A DNA stretch of 64,000 bases from an uncultured Pseudomonas sp. (GCF_946885955.1 NZ_CAMPHI010000014.1:1-64000); one strand, 5' to 3'; positions 17,554-30,664 are shown, counted from the stretch's first letter. Notes: generated by a model not told the origin, from the sequence alone. Translations and numbers: made by a program.

Positions 17554-18219
17554 ATGCAGGAACAAAATTACGCACTCGATCATGTGCAGGCTGAACAACA
17601 CGAAGTTAGCCGTGTTTTGCGCAATACCTACGGCCTGCTCGCCATAACCCTCGCCTTCAGCGGCCTGATGGCCTATGTCGCCTACCAGACGCGCGCACCG
17701 CATTTAGGCTTCATCGTGACCCTGGTCGGCTTCTATGGCCTGTTCTTCCTCACTGCCAAACTGCGCAACTCGCCATGGGGCCTGGTTTCCACCCTGGCCC
17801 TGACTGGCTTCATGGGTTACACCCTCGGTCCGATCCTCAACCGCTACATGGGCATGGCCAATGGCGCGGAAGTCGTCAGCTCGGCATTCGCCATGACGGC
17901 CTTGGTATTCTGCGGCCTGTCGGCTTATGTGCTGACCACGCGCAAGGACATGAGCTTCCTCAGCGGCTTTATCACGGTCGGCTGCTTCGTGTTGATCGGC
18001 GCCATGCTCGCTGGCTTCTTCTTTCAGATCAGCGGCCTGCAACTGGCGATCAGCGCCGGCTTCGTACTGTTCTCCTCGGCCTGCATCCTGTTCCAGACCA
18101 GCGCGATCATCCATGGCGGCGAGCGCAACTACATCATGGCGACCATCAGCCTGTATGTATCGATCTACAACCTGTTTATCAGCCTGCTGCAAATTTTCGG
18201 CATCATGGGCGACGACTGA
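17554..18219 (+). CDS. yccA: BAX inhibitor-1/YccA family membrane protein
   Basis: This 221-residue protein has about seven transmembrane helices from residue 28 to the C-terminus and the TMBIM-family features (TYGLLAITLAFSG at the first helix, ALTGFMGYTLGPIL, and an acidic end GIMGDD). In E. coli YccA binds FtsH and slows its proteolysis of SecY; the broader family includes calcium-leak channels. The ATG has AAGGAG eight bases upstream. It is followed at once by a strong terminator, so it is a single-gene unit apart from the tus operon. Confidence 0.94.
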   Translation: MQEQNYALDHVQAEQHEVSRVLRNTYGLLAITLAFSGLMAYVAYQTRAPHLGFIVTLVGFYGLFFLTAKLRNSPWGLVSTLALTGFMGYTLGPILNRYMGMANGAEVVSSAFAMTALVFCGLSAYVLTTRKDMSFLSGFITVGCFVLIGAMLAGFFFQISGLQLAISAGFVLFSSACILFQTSAIIHGGERNYIMATISLYVSIYNLFISLLQIFGIMGDD

Positions 18220-18236
18220 TTGCCGAACGCTTTGAT

Positions 18237-18260
18237 CAAGCCCGCCTCGGCGGGCTTTTT
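18237..18260 (+). terminator. Rho-independent terminator after yccA
   Basis: AAGCCCGCC-TC-GGCGGGCTT forms a nine-pair stem with a tight loop, followed by TTT. It lies 18 bases past the yccA stop and before tusD. Confidence 0.85.
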
Positions 18261-18330
18261 CATGCCTGCGATGGGCATCCCGGCCGTTCAAGCCGTATCA
18301 TTGCCTCAGTTCTCCTTGATCGGCCCTGTC

Positions 18331-18723
18331 ATGAAATTCGCTATCGCCCTGTTCTCCCCCTCCTACGCGCCCTCCTCCCGCCGCGCCTTGCGTTTCGCCC
18401 AGGCGGCGCTAGCTGACGGCCATCAGATCGTGCGGTTGTTCTTCTATCAGGATGGCGTGCACAGCGCCGCCAGCAATCCGGTAACGGCCCAGGACGAACC
18501 CGATCTGGGCGCCGAATGGCGCACCTTCGTGCGCGAGCACGCGCTGGATGCCGTGGTGTGCATCGCCGCAGCCTTGCGCCGCGGCGTACTGAACGAAGAG
18601 GAAGCTCAGCGTTACGACCGACCGGCGGCCAACCTCGAAGCGCCGTGGGAGCTGTCCGGCCTGGGGCAATTGCACGAGGCGTCACAAATCGCAGATCGCC
18701 TGATCTGTTTTGGAGGACCGTAA
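18331..18723 (+). CDS. tusD: Sulfurtransferase TusD (DsrE-like)
   Basis: This 130-residue subunit of the TusBCD hexamer has a DsrE-type fold, and its active cysteine lies in DAVVCIAAALRRG near residue 78. It takes sulfur from TusA and passes it to TusE in the relay that makes 2-thiouridine at tRNA wobble position 34. The start at 18331 gives the usual length; the longer frame runs through the yccA terminator. It opens the tusD-tusC-tusB-tusE-ybiB operon. Confidence 0.93.
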   Translation: MKFAIALFSPSYAPSSRRALRFAQAALADGHQIVRLFFYQDGVHSAASNPVTAQDEPDLGAEWRTFVREHALDAVVCIAAALRRGVLNEEEAQRYDRPAANLEAPWELSGLGQLHEASQIADRLICFGGP

Positions 18724-18724
18724 G

Positions 18725-19084
18725 GTGAGCCAATCTCTGCTGATTATCAGCCGGCAAGCGCCCTGGAGTGGCCCCGGCGCCCGCGAAGCTCTGGATATCG
18801 CCCTGGCCGGCGGCGCCTTCGACCTACCGATAGGTATGTTGTTTCTCGACGACGGCGTCTGGCAACTCGCGCCGGGACAAAAACCGGCCAACCTGCAACA
18901 AAAAGACCTGAGCGCGAACCTGCTGGCCTTGCCCATGTTCGGCGTGGAAGCCTTATATGCGTCGGCACACAGCCTGCAGGAGCGCGGCCTCGACGGCCAG
19001 GCACTGATCGTTGAGGCCGCCGTGCTGGCGGACGCCGATCTGCCCGCGCTTATCGACCGTTATGACCAGGTGATCACCCTCTGA
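18725..19084 (+). CDS. tusC: Sulfur relay protein TusC (DsrF-like)
   Basis: This 119-residue structural subunit of TusBCD begins QSLLIISRQAPWSGPGAREAL. The GTG start at 18725 is preferred because GGAGG lies eight bases upstream, beginning before the tusD stop; an in-frame TTG at 18710 overlaps that site. Like other TusC proteins it lacks a catalytic cysteine: I see none in the translation. It overlaps tusB by TGATG. Confidence 0.92.
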   Translation: MSQSLLIISRQAPWSGPGAREALDIALAGGAFDLPIGMLFLDDGVWQLAPGQKPANLQQKDLSANLLALPMFGVEALYASAHSLQERGLDGQALIVEAAVLADADLPALIDRYDQVITL

Positions 19085-19383
19085 TGGCAACTCTGCACGT
19101 ACTTTCCCACTCCCCGTTTGGCGATATCCGCTTGAACAGCTGTTTGCGCTTGCTGGGCGTAGGCGACGGGGTGCTGCTCTGCGGCGACGCGGTCTATGCC
19201 TTACAACCCGGAACCCCGACATACCGGGCCCTGGAACAGTTGCCCAGCGGGGCCGAGCTGTTCGTCCTCGACGAGGACCTTCAAGCCCGCGCCCTGGCAA
19301 GCCCCGACTGGGTCCAATCCGTCGACTATCCGGCCTTCGTCGCCCTGAGTTGCCGTTACGGCAAGGTCAACAGCTGGCTATGA
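19084..19383 (+). CDS. tusB: Sulfur relay protein TusB (DsrH-like)
   Basis: This 99-residue DsrH-family protein begins ATLHVLSHSPFGD and contains LLCGDAVYAL. It is the smallest subunit of TusBCD and completes the heterohexamer. Start and stop both overlap neighbours (TGATG with tusC, ATGA with tusE), which implies translational coupling and balanced subunit production. Confidence 0.93.
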   Translation: MATLHVLSHSPFGDIRLNSCLRLLGVGDGVLLCGDAVYALQPGTPTYRALEQLPSGAELFVLDEDLQARALASPDWVQSVDYPAFVALSCRYGKVNSWL

Positions 19384-19715
19384 ACATCCTGACTGTCGAC
19401 GGCCGGCTTATTGAACTGGATCAAGACGGCTACCTGAAGAACCTTGCCGACTGGTCGCAGCCGGTGGCCGAGGCGCTCGCGCAGCAGGAGCAACTGCCGC
19501 TCAGCCCCGAACATTGGGAAGTGCTGATGCTACTGCGCGCATTCTATGACGAGTTCCAGCTCTCGCCGGCCAACCGCCCGCTGGTCAAATACGCCGCCCT
19601 CAAGCTCGGCCCGGAGAAAGGCAATAGCCTGAACCTCAACCGCCTGTTCAAAGGCACGCCCGCCAAACTCGCCGCCAAACTGGCCGGCCTGCCCAAACCG
19701 ACGAATTGCCTATGA
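19380..19715 (+). CDS. tusE: Sulfur relay protein TusE (DsrC-like)
   Basis: This 111-residue DsrC-family protein accepts persulfide sulfur from TusBCD and delivers it to MnmA. The essential cysteine is the penultimate residue (PTNCL at the C-terminus). DQDGYLKNLADWSQ near residue 20 and LLRAFYDEFQLSP are family motifs. The acceptor enzyme MnmA is also in this window (37970-39088). It overlaps tusB and ybiB by ATGA. Confidence 0.95.
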   Translation: MNILTVDGRLIELDQDGYLKNLADWSQPVAEALAQQEQLPLSPEHWEVLMLLRAFYDEFQLSPANRPLVKYAALKLGPEKGNSLNLNRLFKGTPAKLAAKLAGLPKPTNCL

Positions 19716-20695
19716 ACCTCATAACCCCTGCAGAGCACCCTTTCGCCCAATTCGTACGCGCCCTCGGTAAAGGTAAGCGCGGTGCGCGCAACCTGACCCG
19801 CGAGGAAGCCCGCGAGGCCATGGGCATGCTGCTCGATGGCAAAGCCGAAGAGACCCAGTTGGGCGCCTTTTTGATGCTGCTCAGGCACAAGGAAGAAAGC
19901 GCCGAAGAAATGGCCGGCTTCGCCGAAGCGGTGCGCGAACGCCTGCATGCACCGGCGATTCAGCTGGACCTGGACTGGCCGAGCTATGCCGGCAAGAAGC
20001 GCCATCTGCCCTGGTTCCTGCTCGCGGCCAAAGCCCTCGCCAACAGTGGCGTGCGCATCCTCCTGCATGGCGGCGGCGCCCATACGGCCGGGCGCATGTA
20101 TACGGAGCAGTTGCTCGAGCCGTTGCAGATTCCGCTGTGTCGCAGCTGGGACGAAGTCGCGCAAACGCTGGATAGGCAGCAACTGGCGTTTATCCCTCTG
20201 GGCGCCTGGATGCCGCAACTGCAACGGATGATCGACCTGCGCAACATCCTCGGCCTGCGCTCGCCGATTCACTCGCTGACGCGCATCCTCAACCCGCTGG
20301 GCGCACGCTGCGGCCTGCAGAGCATCTTTCATCCGGGTTATCAGGCAGTGCACCGCGAAGCCAGCCAGCTGCTGGGCGATTGTGCCGTGGTAATCAAGGG
20401 CGAAGGCGGCGAGATCGAGATCAATCCGGATGCCGTCAGCCACCTCTACGGCACCGCCGATGGCCAGAACTGGGATGAAGATTGGCCATCACTGTCACCC
20501 CAGCGGCACGTCAAACCCGAGTCTCTCGACCCAGCTCATTTGCAGCGTTTCTGGCGCGGCGAAATAGAAGACGAATACGGCCAACTCGCCGTGATCAGCA
20601 GCATGGCGCTGGCGCTTAGAAGCCTGGGGATACCGCGGGAAGAGGCCTTAAGGGACGCACAACAGCGCTGGGATAAGCGACTTCTATCGAACTAG
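19712..20695 (+). CDS. ybiB: Glycosyltransferase-3 family protein YbiB (TrpD2)
   Basis: This 327-residue protein resembles anthranilate phosphoribosyltransferase, with the helical N-terminal domain (NLTREEAREAMGMLLDGK) and the glycine-rich stretch ILLHGGGAH near residue 115. TrpD2/YbiB proteins do not replace TrpD; the E. coli protein binds nucleic acids and is LexA-controlled. ATGA overlap with tusE places it in the tus operon, so a role linked to RNA or DNA damage seems more likely than tryptophan synthesis. The ATG at 19712 is used rather than TTG at 19706. Confidence 0.88.
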   Translation: MNLITPAEHPFAQFVRALGKGKRGARNLTREEAREAMGMLLDGKAEETQLGAFLMLLRHKEESAEEMAGFAEAVRERLHAPAIQLDLDWPSYAGKKRHLPWFLLAAKALANSGVRILLHGGGAHTAGRMYTEQLLEPLQIPLCRSWDEVAQTLDRQQLAFIPLGAWMPQLQRMIDLRNILGLRSPIHSLTRILNPLGARCGLQSIFHPGYQAVHREASQLLGDCAVVIKGEGGEIEINPDAVSHLYGTADGQNWDEDWPSLSPQRHVKPESLDPAHLQRFWRGEIEDEYGQLAVISSMALALRSLGIPREEALRDAQQRWDKRLLSN

Positions 20696-20783
20696 ACGAT
20701 GGTTAGCGGCGGCTTTTTGCACCTTTCCATCCAAACCATGTCTTTAAACTGATCCCTACGCAACGAGCTAAGGAGTCAGTTTT

Positions 20784-21782
20784 ATGGGTCTGCTGATCGA
20801 AGGGCGCTGGCACGACCAGTGGTACGACACGGCGAAAGATGGCCACTTCCAACGCGAAAGCGCGCAGCGGCGTAACTGGATTACCGCCGATGGCGCGCCG
20901 GGGCCAAGCGGTGAAGGCGGCTTCGAGGCTCAACCGGGCCGCTATCACCTGTATGTTTCCCTGGCCTGCCCATGGGCACACCGGACGCTGATCATGCGTC
21001 AGCTGAAGAGCTTGCAGGATCTGATCGGCGTTTCGGTGGTGAGCTGGTTGATGCGCGAGGATGGCTGGACCTTCGACCCCAGCCATGGCTCCAGCGGCGA
21101 CGCGCTCGACGACTTCAACTACCTGCATCAACGCTACACCCGCGACGACCCGAGCTATACCGGGCGCGTCACCGTACCGCTGCTGTGGGACAAACAACGC
21201 CAACGCATCGTCAGCAACGAGTCGGCGGAAATCATCCGCATGCTCAACTCGGCTTTCGACGGGCTGACCGGCAATACCCTGGATCTCTATCCCGAAGCCC
21301 TGCGCGACGAAATCGACAGGCTCAACAAGCGCATCTATCCGGCAGTGAACAACGGCGTGTATCGCGCCGGTTTCGCCACCACCCAGGCCGCGTATGAGGA
21401 AGCGTTCGTCGAACTGTTCGATGAACTGGATACGCTCGAAGAATTGCTGGCTAGCCGCCGCTATCTGACGGGCGAATACCTGACCGAAGCGGACTGGCGC
21501 CTGTTCACCACCCTGATTCGCTTCGATGCCGTGTATTACGGGCACTTCAAGTGCAACCTGCGGCGCATCGAAGACTACCCGAACCTATCCAACTGGCTGC
21601 GCGAGCTATACCAATGGCCCGGGGTGGCGGAGACGGTGAATTTCGACCATATCAAAAATCACTACTACGCCAGCCACCGCACCATCAACCCCAACGGAAT
21701 AGTACCCCGCGGCCCGGCGCTGGACTTCAGCCGCCCTCATGACCGCGAGCGCTTGGCCGGTGCCGGCATCTTCGGCGGCTAA
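20784..21782 (+). CDS. yqjG: Glutathionyl-hydroquinone reductase (Xi-class GST, YqjG-like)
   Basis: This 332-residue protein belongs to the Xi class of GSTs. The catalytic Cys62 is in the class motif ACPWAHR, with W, Y and H residues typical of the family (GRYHLYVSL, YYGHFKCNLRRI). The helical C-domain contains RYLTGEYLTEADWRLFTTLIRFD. The enzyme reduces glutathionyl-hydroquinones back to hydroquinones, using glutathione. AAGGAG lies before the ATG. It stands alone between ybiB and the convergent cysG. Confidence 0.93.
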   Translation: MGLLIEGRWHDQWYDTAKDGHFQRESAQRRNWITADGAPGPSGEGGFEAQPGRYHLYVSLACPWAHRTLIMRQLKSLQDLIGVSVVSWLMREDGWTFDPSHGSSGDALDDFNYLHQRYTRDDPSYTGRVTVPLLWDKQRQRIVSNESAEIIRMLNSAFDGLTGNTLDLYPEALRDEIDRLNKRIYPAVNNGVYRAGFATTQAAYEEAFVELFDELDTLEELLASRRYLTGEYLTEADWRLFTTLIRFDAVYYGHFKCNLRRIEDYPNLSNWLRELYQWPGVAETVNFDHIKNHYYASHRTINPNGIVPRGPALDFSRPHDRERLAGAGIFGG

Positions 21783-21817
21783 CGGCCGGACCAGGTTGGC
21801 CGCAGCGGGCTGATGGC

Positions 21818-23206
21818 CTAGCGCTGCGCTTGAGCGCCTTCGAACCAGGCGAGTTTATCGCGCAACTGCACCACTTCCCCGACGATCACCAGGGTAGGCG
21901 CGTGCACCTGATGCTCGGCCACCAATTGCGGCAGGTCGGCCAGCGTGCCGGTAAACACCCGCTGATTCTGCGTGGTGCCTTGCTGGATCAGGGCAGCAGG
22001 CGTATCGGCGCTGCGACCATGGGCAACCAATTGCTGACAGATTAACGGCAAGCCGACCAGGCCCATATAGAACACCAGGGTCTGGCTGGGCGCCGCCAGC
22101 TCGGCCCAGGGTAGATCGCAGCTGCCATCCTTGAGGTGGCCGGTGACAAAACGCACCGACTGAGCATGGTCGCGGTGGGTCAGTGGGATGCCGGCATAGG
22201 CCGCACAGCCACTGGCAGCGGTAATCCCCGGAACGACCTGGAACGGGATGCCATGCGCCGCCAGTTCTTCGATCTCCTCGCCGCCACGGCCGAAGATAAA
22301 GGGATCACCGCCCTTCAGGCGCAATACCCGCTTGCCTTCTTTGGCCAGCGCAACCAGGCGCTGGTTGATCTGTTCCTGGGGCAACGCGTGTTCGGCGCGC
22401 TGCTTGCCGACGTAGATGCGCTCGGCATCGCGGCGACACAGCTCGATGATCGCCGGCGCGACCAGACGATCGTAGAGCACCACATCGGCCTGCTGCATCA
22501 GACGCAAGGCGCGGAACGTCAGCAAATCCGGGTCGCCGGGCCCGGCACCGACTAGGTAGACCTCGCCCAGTGCCTGCGGTGCGGCACCGGCGATTTTCGC
22601 TTCGAGCAGGCGCTCGCCTTCCTGCAGTTTGCCGGCGAATACGCTCTCGGCGATCTGCCCCTGGAACACATCCTCCCAGAACACCCGGCGCTGCTGCACA
22701 TCGGGAAACAAGCCTTTGACCTGGGCGCGAAAACGCTTGGCCAAACCGGCCAGCTGGCCATAGGTCGCGGGAATCCAGGTCTCGATCTTGGCTCTGATCA
22801 GCCGTGCCAACACCGGTGCATCACCGCCGCTGGTAACCGCGACGATCAAGGGCGAGCGGTCGACGATTGCCGGGAAAATCACGCTGCACAGTTTGGGCGC
22901 ATCCACCACATTGACGGGAATCCCCAGCGCTTGAGCCTGCTCGGATATCCGCGCGTTAAGCGGTTCATCGTCGGTGGCGGCGATGATCAGCGCCACACCG
23001 TGCTGGTCTTCCGGTTGGTAGCCGCGCAGAAAAAAACCGCCCTCGCCGGCCAGGCTTTGCAACTCGGCGCGGACCTCAGGGGCGACGACACGCAGCCGCG
23101 CCCCGGCATCGGCAAGCAGGCGCGCCTTGCGTAACGCCACTTCGCCGCCGCCGACCACCAGCACCAGGCGATCCTGCAATTTATGGAACAGGGGAAGGAA
23201 ATCCAT
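21818..23206 (-). CDS. cysG: Siroheme synthase CysG
   Basis: This 462-residue trifunctional enzyme makes siroheme from uroporphyrinogen III. The N-terminal part (residues 1-200) is the precorrin-2 dehydrogenase/ferrochelatase, with the NAD motif [15 protein letters not shown] and [12 protein letters not shown]. The C-terminal part (about 215-460) is the SAM-dependent methyltransferase, with [12 protein letters not shown] and [13 protein letters not shown]. Siroheme is needed for sulfite and nitrite reductases. The start gives the usual MDFLPLF N-terminus; upstream in-frame TTG adds 14 residues. It is the last gene of the ftsK-to-cysG run. Confidence 0.96.
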   Translation of the reverse strand: MDFLPLFHKLQDRLVLVVGGGEVALRKARLLADAGARLRVVAPEVRAELQSLAGEGGFFLRGYQPEDQHGVALIIAATDDEPLNARISEQAQALGIPVNVVDAPKLCSVIFPAIVDRSPLIVAVTSGGDAPVLARLIRAKIETWIPATYGQLAGLAKRFRAQVKGLFPDVQQRRVFWEDVFQGQIAESVFAGKLQEGERLLEAKIAGAAPQALGEVYLVGAGPGDPDLLTFRALRLMQQADVVLYDRLVAPAIIELCRRDAERIYVGKQRAEHALPQEQINQRLVALAKEGKRVLRLKGGDPFIFGRGGEEIEELAAHGIPFQVVPGITAASGCAAYAGIPLTHRDHAQSVRFVTGHLKDGSCDLPWAELAAPSQTLVFYMGLVGLPLICQQLVAHGRSADTPAALIQQGTTQNQRVFTGTLADLPQLVAEHQVHAPTLVIVGEVVQLRDKLAWFEGAQAQR

Positions 23207-23285
23207 TGCGGCAGCCTCAAGCAGCACGATTTGAGCAGTCGGCCTCAAGCCGCTGTTAACCGCGGCTTGAGGCTTGCGGCTGTGT

Positions 23286-24638
<1,353 letters not shown>

Positions 24639-24682
24639 TTAAAGCAAGCGCAACGCCAATACCAGGCCGGCCTGGAGTTTAC

Positions 24683-25063
24683 TCAATGGCACATACGCGC
24701 CAGGGTCAGGCCAAGCCAGGCGGCCAATACGCCCCCCACTACGCTGCAACCCAGATAGGCCATGGCTTCGGCCAGGCGTCCGTGTTCGAGCAGCGTGACC
24801 GTCTCCAGGCTGAACGAGGAAAACGTGGTCAACCCGCCCAGCAGACCGACCGTCAAGCCGGTACGCAACTCCAGCGGCAAATCGGTACGCAATAGAAATA
24901 GCCCGGACAGGATGCCGATGGTCAGACAGCCGACCATGTTCACCGTCAGAGTTGCCAGGTAGAAATGCCGAGGCCAGTGGGCCACCACCCAGCTCGCGGT
25001 AAAAAAGCGCAGCAGGCAGCCCACTGCACCGCCCGCGGCAACCGCCAAGGCCACACGAATCAT
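24683..25063 (-). CDS. crcB: Fluoride exporter CrcB/Fluc
   Basis: This 126-residue protein has four transmembrane helices and Fluc family motifs: [10 protein letters not shown] in helix 1, [14 protein letters not shown] [11 protein letters not shown], and [13 protein letters not shown], which holds the central sodium and the phenylalanine box. It works as an antiparallel dimer. Its ATG overlaps the rarA stop (ATGA), so it is translated as part of the rarA operon. I see no fluoride riboswitch in front. Confidence 0.94.
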   Translation of the reverse strand: MIRVALAVAAGGAVGCLLRFFTASWVVAHWPRHFYLATLTVNMVGCLTIGILSGLFLLRTDLPLELRTGLTVGLLGGLTTFSSFSLETVTLLEHGRLAEAMAYLGCSVVGGVLAAWLGLTLARMCH

Positions 25064-26385
25064 GGTTTTCTCCGCTGCTTTGGACTCGCCTGGTCCTGAT
25101 TTTTCAGATGCTGCAGCTTATCGCGAATTTTCAACTCGAGGCCGCGCGGCACGGGCTGGTAGTACTGGCGCGGCTGCAGCATCTCGGGGAAATAGTCCTC
25201 ACCGGCGGCGTAGGCATCCGGCTCGTCATGGGCGTAGCGGTATTCGTCGCCGTAGCCGAGCTCTTTCATCAATTTGGTGGGTGCATTGCGCAGATGCAGC
25301 GGCACTTCCAGAGAGCCGTGCTCGGCAGCATCGCGCATCGCGGCCTTGAAGGCGCTATACACCGCATTGCTCTTCGGCGCACAGGCCAGGTAGACAATCG
25401 CCTGGGCCACCGCCAGCTCGCCTTCCGGGCTGCCCAGGCGCTCCTGCACGTCCCAGGCATTCAGACACAGAGTCAGCGCCCTGGGGTCGGCATTGCCGAT
25501 ATCCTCACTGGCCATGCGTACCACCCGGCGTGCGATGTACAGTGGGTCGCAACCGCCATCGAGCATGCGTGCGAACCAATACAGAGCGCCATCGGGACTG
25601 GAGCCACGCACCGATTTGTGCAGCGCGGATATCTGGTCATAGAAGGCTTCTCCGCCCTTGTCGAAGCGTCGGCGACTGTCCCCCAGCAGACTGAGCAACA
25701 GTTCGCTGCCGATTTCGCCACCATCCTCGGCCAGGTCGGCGGCATTCTCGAGAAAGTTCAGCAGACGCCGGCCGTCACCGTCAGCGGCGCTCAAGAGCAA
25801 CTTGAAGCTCTCGTCCGGCAGTTGCAGGTGGCGTTCGCCGAGGCCTTTGGGATCGCTCAGGGCGCGGTCGGCCAGCTTGCGCAGTGCCGCTTCATCGAGG
25901 CTTTTCAGGACATAAACACGCGCCCTGGAGAGCAACGCGTTATTCAATTCGAACGACGGATTTTCCGTGGTCGCGCCGATAAAGATCAGCGTGCCGTCCT
26001 CCACATAGGGCAGGAAGGCATCCTGCTGCGACTTGTTGAAACGGTGCACTTCATCGACGAACAGAATGGTCTGGCGGCCATATTGCGCGGCATGCTGCTG
26101 GGCGACTTCCACCGCCTGGCGAATCTCCTTGACCCCGGAGAGCACTGCGGAAATCGTCTCGAAGTGGGCGTCGGAGACCTGCGCCAGCAAGCGCGCCAGA
26201 GTGGTCTTGCCCACTCCCGGCGGCCCCCAGAAGATCATCGAGTGCAGCGCGCCCTGCTCCAGCGCCTCGCGTAGCGGCTTGCCACGCGCGAGCAAATGCT
26301 CTTGCCCGACGTACTCGTCCAGGTTTGCCGCGCGCAAGCGTGCGGCAAGCGGTTGGGCGATCGGGGCCTTGCGAAACAGATCCAT
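25060..26385 (-). CDS. rarA: Replication-associated recombination ATPase RarA (MgsA)
   Basis: This 441-residue AAA+ ATPase is related to clamp loaders. The Walker [10 protein letters not shown] is near residue 55 and Walker [16 protein letters not shown] near 105, with [12 protein letters not shown] as sensor 1. The C-terminal tetramerisation domain ends [10 protein letters not shown]. RarA acts at stalled replication forks with SSB and RecA. The ATG at 26385 is used; the preceding TTG adds one residue. It lies 16 bases after lolA. Confidence 0.95.
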   Translation of the reverse strand: MDLFRKAPIAQPLAARLRAANLDEYVGQEHLLARGKPLREALEQGALHSMIFWGPPGVGKTTLARLLAQVSDAHFETISAVLSGVKEIRQAVEVAQQHAAQYGRQTILFVDEVHRFNKSQQDAFLPYVEDGTLIFIGATTENPSFELNNALLSRARVYVLKSLDEAALRKLADRALSDPKGLGERHLQLPDESFKLLLSAADGDGRRLLNFLENAADLAEDGGEIGSELLLSLLGDSRRRFDKGGEAFYDQISALHKSVRGSSPDGALYWFARMLDGGCDPLYIARRVVRMASEDIGNADPRALTLCLNAWDVQERLGSPEGELAVAQAIVYLACAPKSNAVYSAFKAAMRDAAEHGSLEVPLHLRNAPTKLMKELGYGDEYRYAHDEPDAYAAGEDYFPEMLQPRQYYQPVPRGLELKIRDKLQHLKNQDQASPKQRRKP

Positions 26386-26401
26386 CAAATGCCGCCGACC
26401 T

Positions 26402-27028
26402 CTACTCTTGAATGACGTCAGCGCCTTTCGGGATATCGAAGCTGAATTGCTTGTCGTCCAGCACTTCGTTCATCTTCACATTGAGGAACAGGATATTGGT
26501 GCGCTGACCAATGCTGTCGATCAATTGCATGTCATTCAGCACATTGCCGCGGAACGACAGGCGCAGGCTGTCGAACAGACTGTCCTTGGACTTGGGCTTG
26601 AGAATGAAGTCGACCACGTTGCCGCCTTCCTTGTAGCTGATCTCGAAGTTCTCGCTGATCTTCGAAATATCGCCGGAGAGCAACAGCGCCGGCGTATGCG
26701 TCAGGCGCTGATCGAGGGTCTGGATGGTGACCTGCTCAAGATCCGGGTCATACAGCCAGACCTTCTCGCCATTGGACACCAGCAGTTGCTCCATCGGCTC
26801 GTCGGTATGCCAGCGGAACAGCCCGGGCCGCTTCAATGCCAGCTGGCCGGCGGTTTCCTGCAACTGCGTACCGCTGCCGTCCAGGGTCAACTGGGAAAAG
26901 CGCGCGGTGATGGTTTGCGCCTGGTTGAGCAACTGGGTGAGTTTCTGCACGGCGACCGTATCGTCGGCCATCGCACACAGGCTCGACAGGCTGAGAACCG
27001 CTAACAACATCATGCGAATCAGGCGCAT
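26402..27028 (-). CDS. lolA: Outer-membrane lipoprotein carrier LolA
   Basis: This 208-residue periplasmic protein takes lipoproteins from LolCDE and delivers them to LolB. It has a signal peptide ([21 protein letters not shown], cleaved after the AMA near residue 21) and LolA motifs such as [10 protein letters not shown] and [13 protein letters not shown], where the conserved arginine sits. It ends with VNDMQ-like [13 protein letters not shown] and [16 protein letters not shown] lies before the ATG at 27028. It follows ftsK by 33 bases. Confidence 0.96.
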   Translation of the reverse strand: MRLIRMMLLAVLSLSSLCAMADDTVAVQKLTQLLNQAQTITARFSQLTLDGSGTQLQETAGQLALKRPGLFRWHTDEPMEQLLVSNGEKVWLYDPDLEQVTIQTLDQRLTHTPALLLSGDISKISENFEISYKEGGNVVDFILKPKSKDSLFDSLRLSFRGNVLNDMQLIDSIGQRTNILFLNVKMNEVLDDKQFSFDIPKGADVIQE

Positions 27029-27061
27029 GGGACTCCTTATCAAATAGGGTTTGAGCATTAA

Positions 27062-29467
27062 TCAATCACGCATGGGCCCGGGGGCGATAACCTCACGGGA
27101 GCCATTGGTGTTCATCGACGTCACCACACCCGCCATCTCCATGGCTTCGATCATGCGCGCGGCGCGGTTATAACCGATCTTCAGCTTGCGCTGCACGGCG
27201 GAAATAGACGCGCGGCGGCTTTCCAGAACGAAATTGACCGCCTCGTCGTAGAGCGGGTCGGACTCGCTGCCTTCACCGCCACCTTCGCCGCCACCACCAT
27301 CGAAACCGCTACCGGCCTCTTCGACGCCGGCAAGGATGTCCTCGATGTAATCGGGGGTGCCGCGCTGTTTCCAGGCCTCGACCACGCGGTGCACCTCATC
27401 GTCGGACACGAAGGCGCCATGCACACGAATCGGTAAACTGGTGCCCGGCGGCATATAGAGCATGTCGCCATGGCCCAGCAGCTGTTCCGCGCCGCCCTGG
27501 TCGAGGATGGTCCGCGAGTCGATCTTGCTCGACACCTGGAACGCCATGCGCGTCGGGATGTTGGCCTTGATCAGACCGGTGATCACGTCAACCGAAGGGC
27601 GCTGGGTCGCGAGAATCAGGTGAATCCCCGCAGCCCGTGCTTTCTGCGCGATACGCGCGATCAGCTCTTCGACCTTCTTGCCGACGATCATCATCATGTC
27701 GGCGAATTCGTCGACTATCACCACGATGGTCGGCAGGGTTTTCAGCAGCGGCGCTTCGTCCTGCATGCTTTCGCGCTTATACAAAGGATCGGCGAGGGGT
27801 TCGCCCGCCTCTTCCGCATCCTTGACCTTGCGGTTGAAGCCGGCCAGGTTGCGCACGCCCAGCTTGGACATCAGCTTGTAGCGCCGCTCCATTTCCGCCA
27901 CGCTCCAGCGCAGGGCATTGGCGGCCTCTTTCATGTCGGTGACCACGGGGCACAGCAGGTGCGGGATACCTTCGTAGATCGACAATTCGAGCATTTTCGG
28001 GTCGATCATGATCAAGCGTGCATCTTCCGGCCCGGACTTGAACAGGATCGACAGAATCATCGCGTTGACGCCTACCGACTTACCCGAACCGGTGGTACCG
28101 GCCACCAGCAGGTGAGGCATGCGCGCCAGGTCGGTGATCACCGGTTTGCCGCCAATATCGTGACCCAGCGCCAGGGTGACCGGCGACTTGGCGTCATCGT
28201 ATTCGGTTGACGACAGCACTTCGGAGAAGCGCACGATCTGCCGGTCTTCGTTGGGAATCTCGATGCCGACCGTGGTCTTGCCCGGGATCACTTCAACCAC
28301 CCGCACGCTGATCACCGCCAGCGAGCGCGCCAGGTCTTTCGCCAAGTTGGAAATACGGCTGACTTTCACCCCGGCCGCAGGCTGAATTTCGAAACGGGTG
28401 ATCACGGGGCCCGGATGCACGGATTCGACTATGACCTCTACGCCGAATTCCTTGAGCTTGATCTCCAGCAGGCGCGACATCGCCTCCAGGGATTCCGGCG
28501 AATATTTCTTCTGCACCTTTTCCGCTACATCGAGCAGGGAAATAGGTGGCAGGCTACCGGCCAGGGCGCTGTCCTCGAACAGTGTCACTTGTTTTTCTTT
28601 CAGCACCCGCTTGCTCTGCTCCGGCGCTTTGGGCGCCGCTGGCGGCGTAATGACCGGGGCCGGCCGACTCGCCCGCTCGCCCATGTGCTTGCTCAAGGCC
28701 TCCTCGCGTTCGATCAGGCGCGCCTTGACCTTGGCCTGTTCGCGGCGATCGAGCACGATCGGTGCGGATACTTCACTTACCCGCTCATCGACCTCACGCA
28801 GTTGCGCGACCATCTGCTTGCGTTCTGCGCGAGCGTTCCACCAGCGGTTGACCAGGCTGTGCACCAGCTCGATCAGATCCAGGGTGATCTTGCCGGTCAG
28901 GTCCATCACCTTGAACCACGACAGGTCGCTGAATACCGTCAAGCCGAACAGAAACAGCGCAATAAACAGCAAGGTGCTGCCCTGTACATTCAACGAGGCG
29001 ACCGCCAGCAAACCCAAGCTTTCGCCCAGGGCGCCACCGGCGGAGGCGGGCATTTCGGCGCCCGCGTGGAAATGGATATAGGCTAGGGAGGCGCCGGACA
29101 GGACCAGAAACACCAGGCCGATCAACCGCCAGGAGAACAGCCAGCCGCTCCATTGCCAGGGCTGGTGGCGCGCACGAAACACTTGCCAAGCCTTGATCCC
29201 GAGCAATAAGGGAAACAAGTAGGCGAAGTACCCTAACGCCATGAACAGCACGTCGGCGAACCAGGCGCCTGCGCGTCCGGCGGCATTGCGCACCTGTTCG
29301 GCATTGCTGGTATGGGTCCAGCCGGGATCGCTCGGATCGTACGTCAGCAACGCCATCCAGAGGTATAGACACAAAGCTCCGAGAGCGATCAGGGCGCCCT
29401 CCTTGAGCCGGTAGGGCAACTGCTGACGCCACATGGGCGCCTGGGCGGTAGAGCTAGAATTCTTCAA
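27062..29467 (-). CDS. ftsK: DNA translocase FtsK
   Basis: This 801-residue divisome protein has an N-terminal membrane part with about four to five helices (residues 22-200) that anchors it at the septum. A linker follows, then the RecA-like motor with Walker [11 protein letters not shown] near residue 457 and Walker [14 protein letters not shown]. The C-terminal gamma winged helix (residues about 730-795; [20 protein letters not shown]) reads KOPS sequences and activates XerCD at dif. The start is TTG at 29467, with AGGAA nine bases upstream and a conserved MKNS N-terminus; an ATG 11 codons later is the alternative. Confidence 0.96.
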   Translation of the reverse strand: MKNSSSTAQAPMWRQQLPYRLKEGALIALGALCLYLWMALLTYDPSDPGWTHTSNAEQVRNAAGRAGAWFADVLFMALGYFAYLFPLLLGIKAWQVFRARHQPWQWSGWLFSWRLIGLVFLVLSGASLAYIHFHAGAEMPASAGGALGESLGLLAVASLNVQGSTLLFIALFLFGLTVFSDLSWFKVMDLTGKITLDLIELVHSLVNRWWNARAERKQMVAQLREVDERVSEVSAPIVLDRREQAKVKARLIEREEALSKHMGERASRPAPVITPPAAPKAPEQSKRVLKEKQVTLFEDSALAGSLPPISLLDVAEKVQKKYSPESLEAMSRLLEIKLKEFGVEVIVESVHPGPVITRFEIQPAAGVKVSRISNLAKDLARSLAVISVRVVEVIPGKTTVGIEIPNEDRQIVRFSEVLSSTEYDDAKSPVTLALGHDIGGKPVITDLARMPHLLVAGTTGSGKSVGVNAMILSILFKSGPEDARLIMIDPKMLELSIYEGIPHLLCPVVTDMKEAANALRWSVAEMERRYKLMSKLGVRNLAGFNRKVKDAEEAGEPLADPLYKRESMQDEAPLLKTLPTIVVIVDEFADMMMIVGKKVEELIARIAQKARAAGIHLILATQRPSVDVITGLIKANIPTRMAFQVSSKIDSRTILDQGGAEQLLGHGDMLYMPPGTSLPIRVHGAFVSDDEVHRVVEAWKQRGTPDYIEDILAGVEEAGSGFDGGGGEGGGEGSESDPLYDEAVNFVLESRRASISAVQRKLKIGYNRAARMIEAMEMAGVVTSMNTNGSREVIAPGPMRD

Positions 29468-29704
29468 ACCATCGGTTCCTGCGTCGGCATCATGCCGAGT
29501 GGTCGATTGAACAGGGCAAAGATGACCTATTGTACGGCTTTAACCGGGTGCCGCCATGCCGGGCTCGACATCCGCAGCAACGGGGACGCGCCGAGGTCAA
29601 GCCTCGGCTCCCGCTTGCCGCCTGCTTCGGTGTAGCATATCGGCCAGCATCTTCCGTGCGGCTCAATTTGAGCATGCATTCTCTTTTGTGACAAAGGCTT
29701 ATGA

Positions 29705-30664
<960 letters not shown>

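Noticed and set aside
25064..25110. Fluoride riboswitch in front of crcB
   Set aside because: crcB starts within the rarA stop codon, so there is no leader in which the riboswitch could fold, and the crcB motif sequence is not seen.
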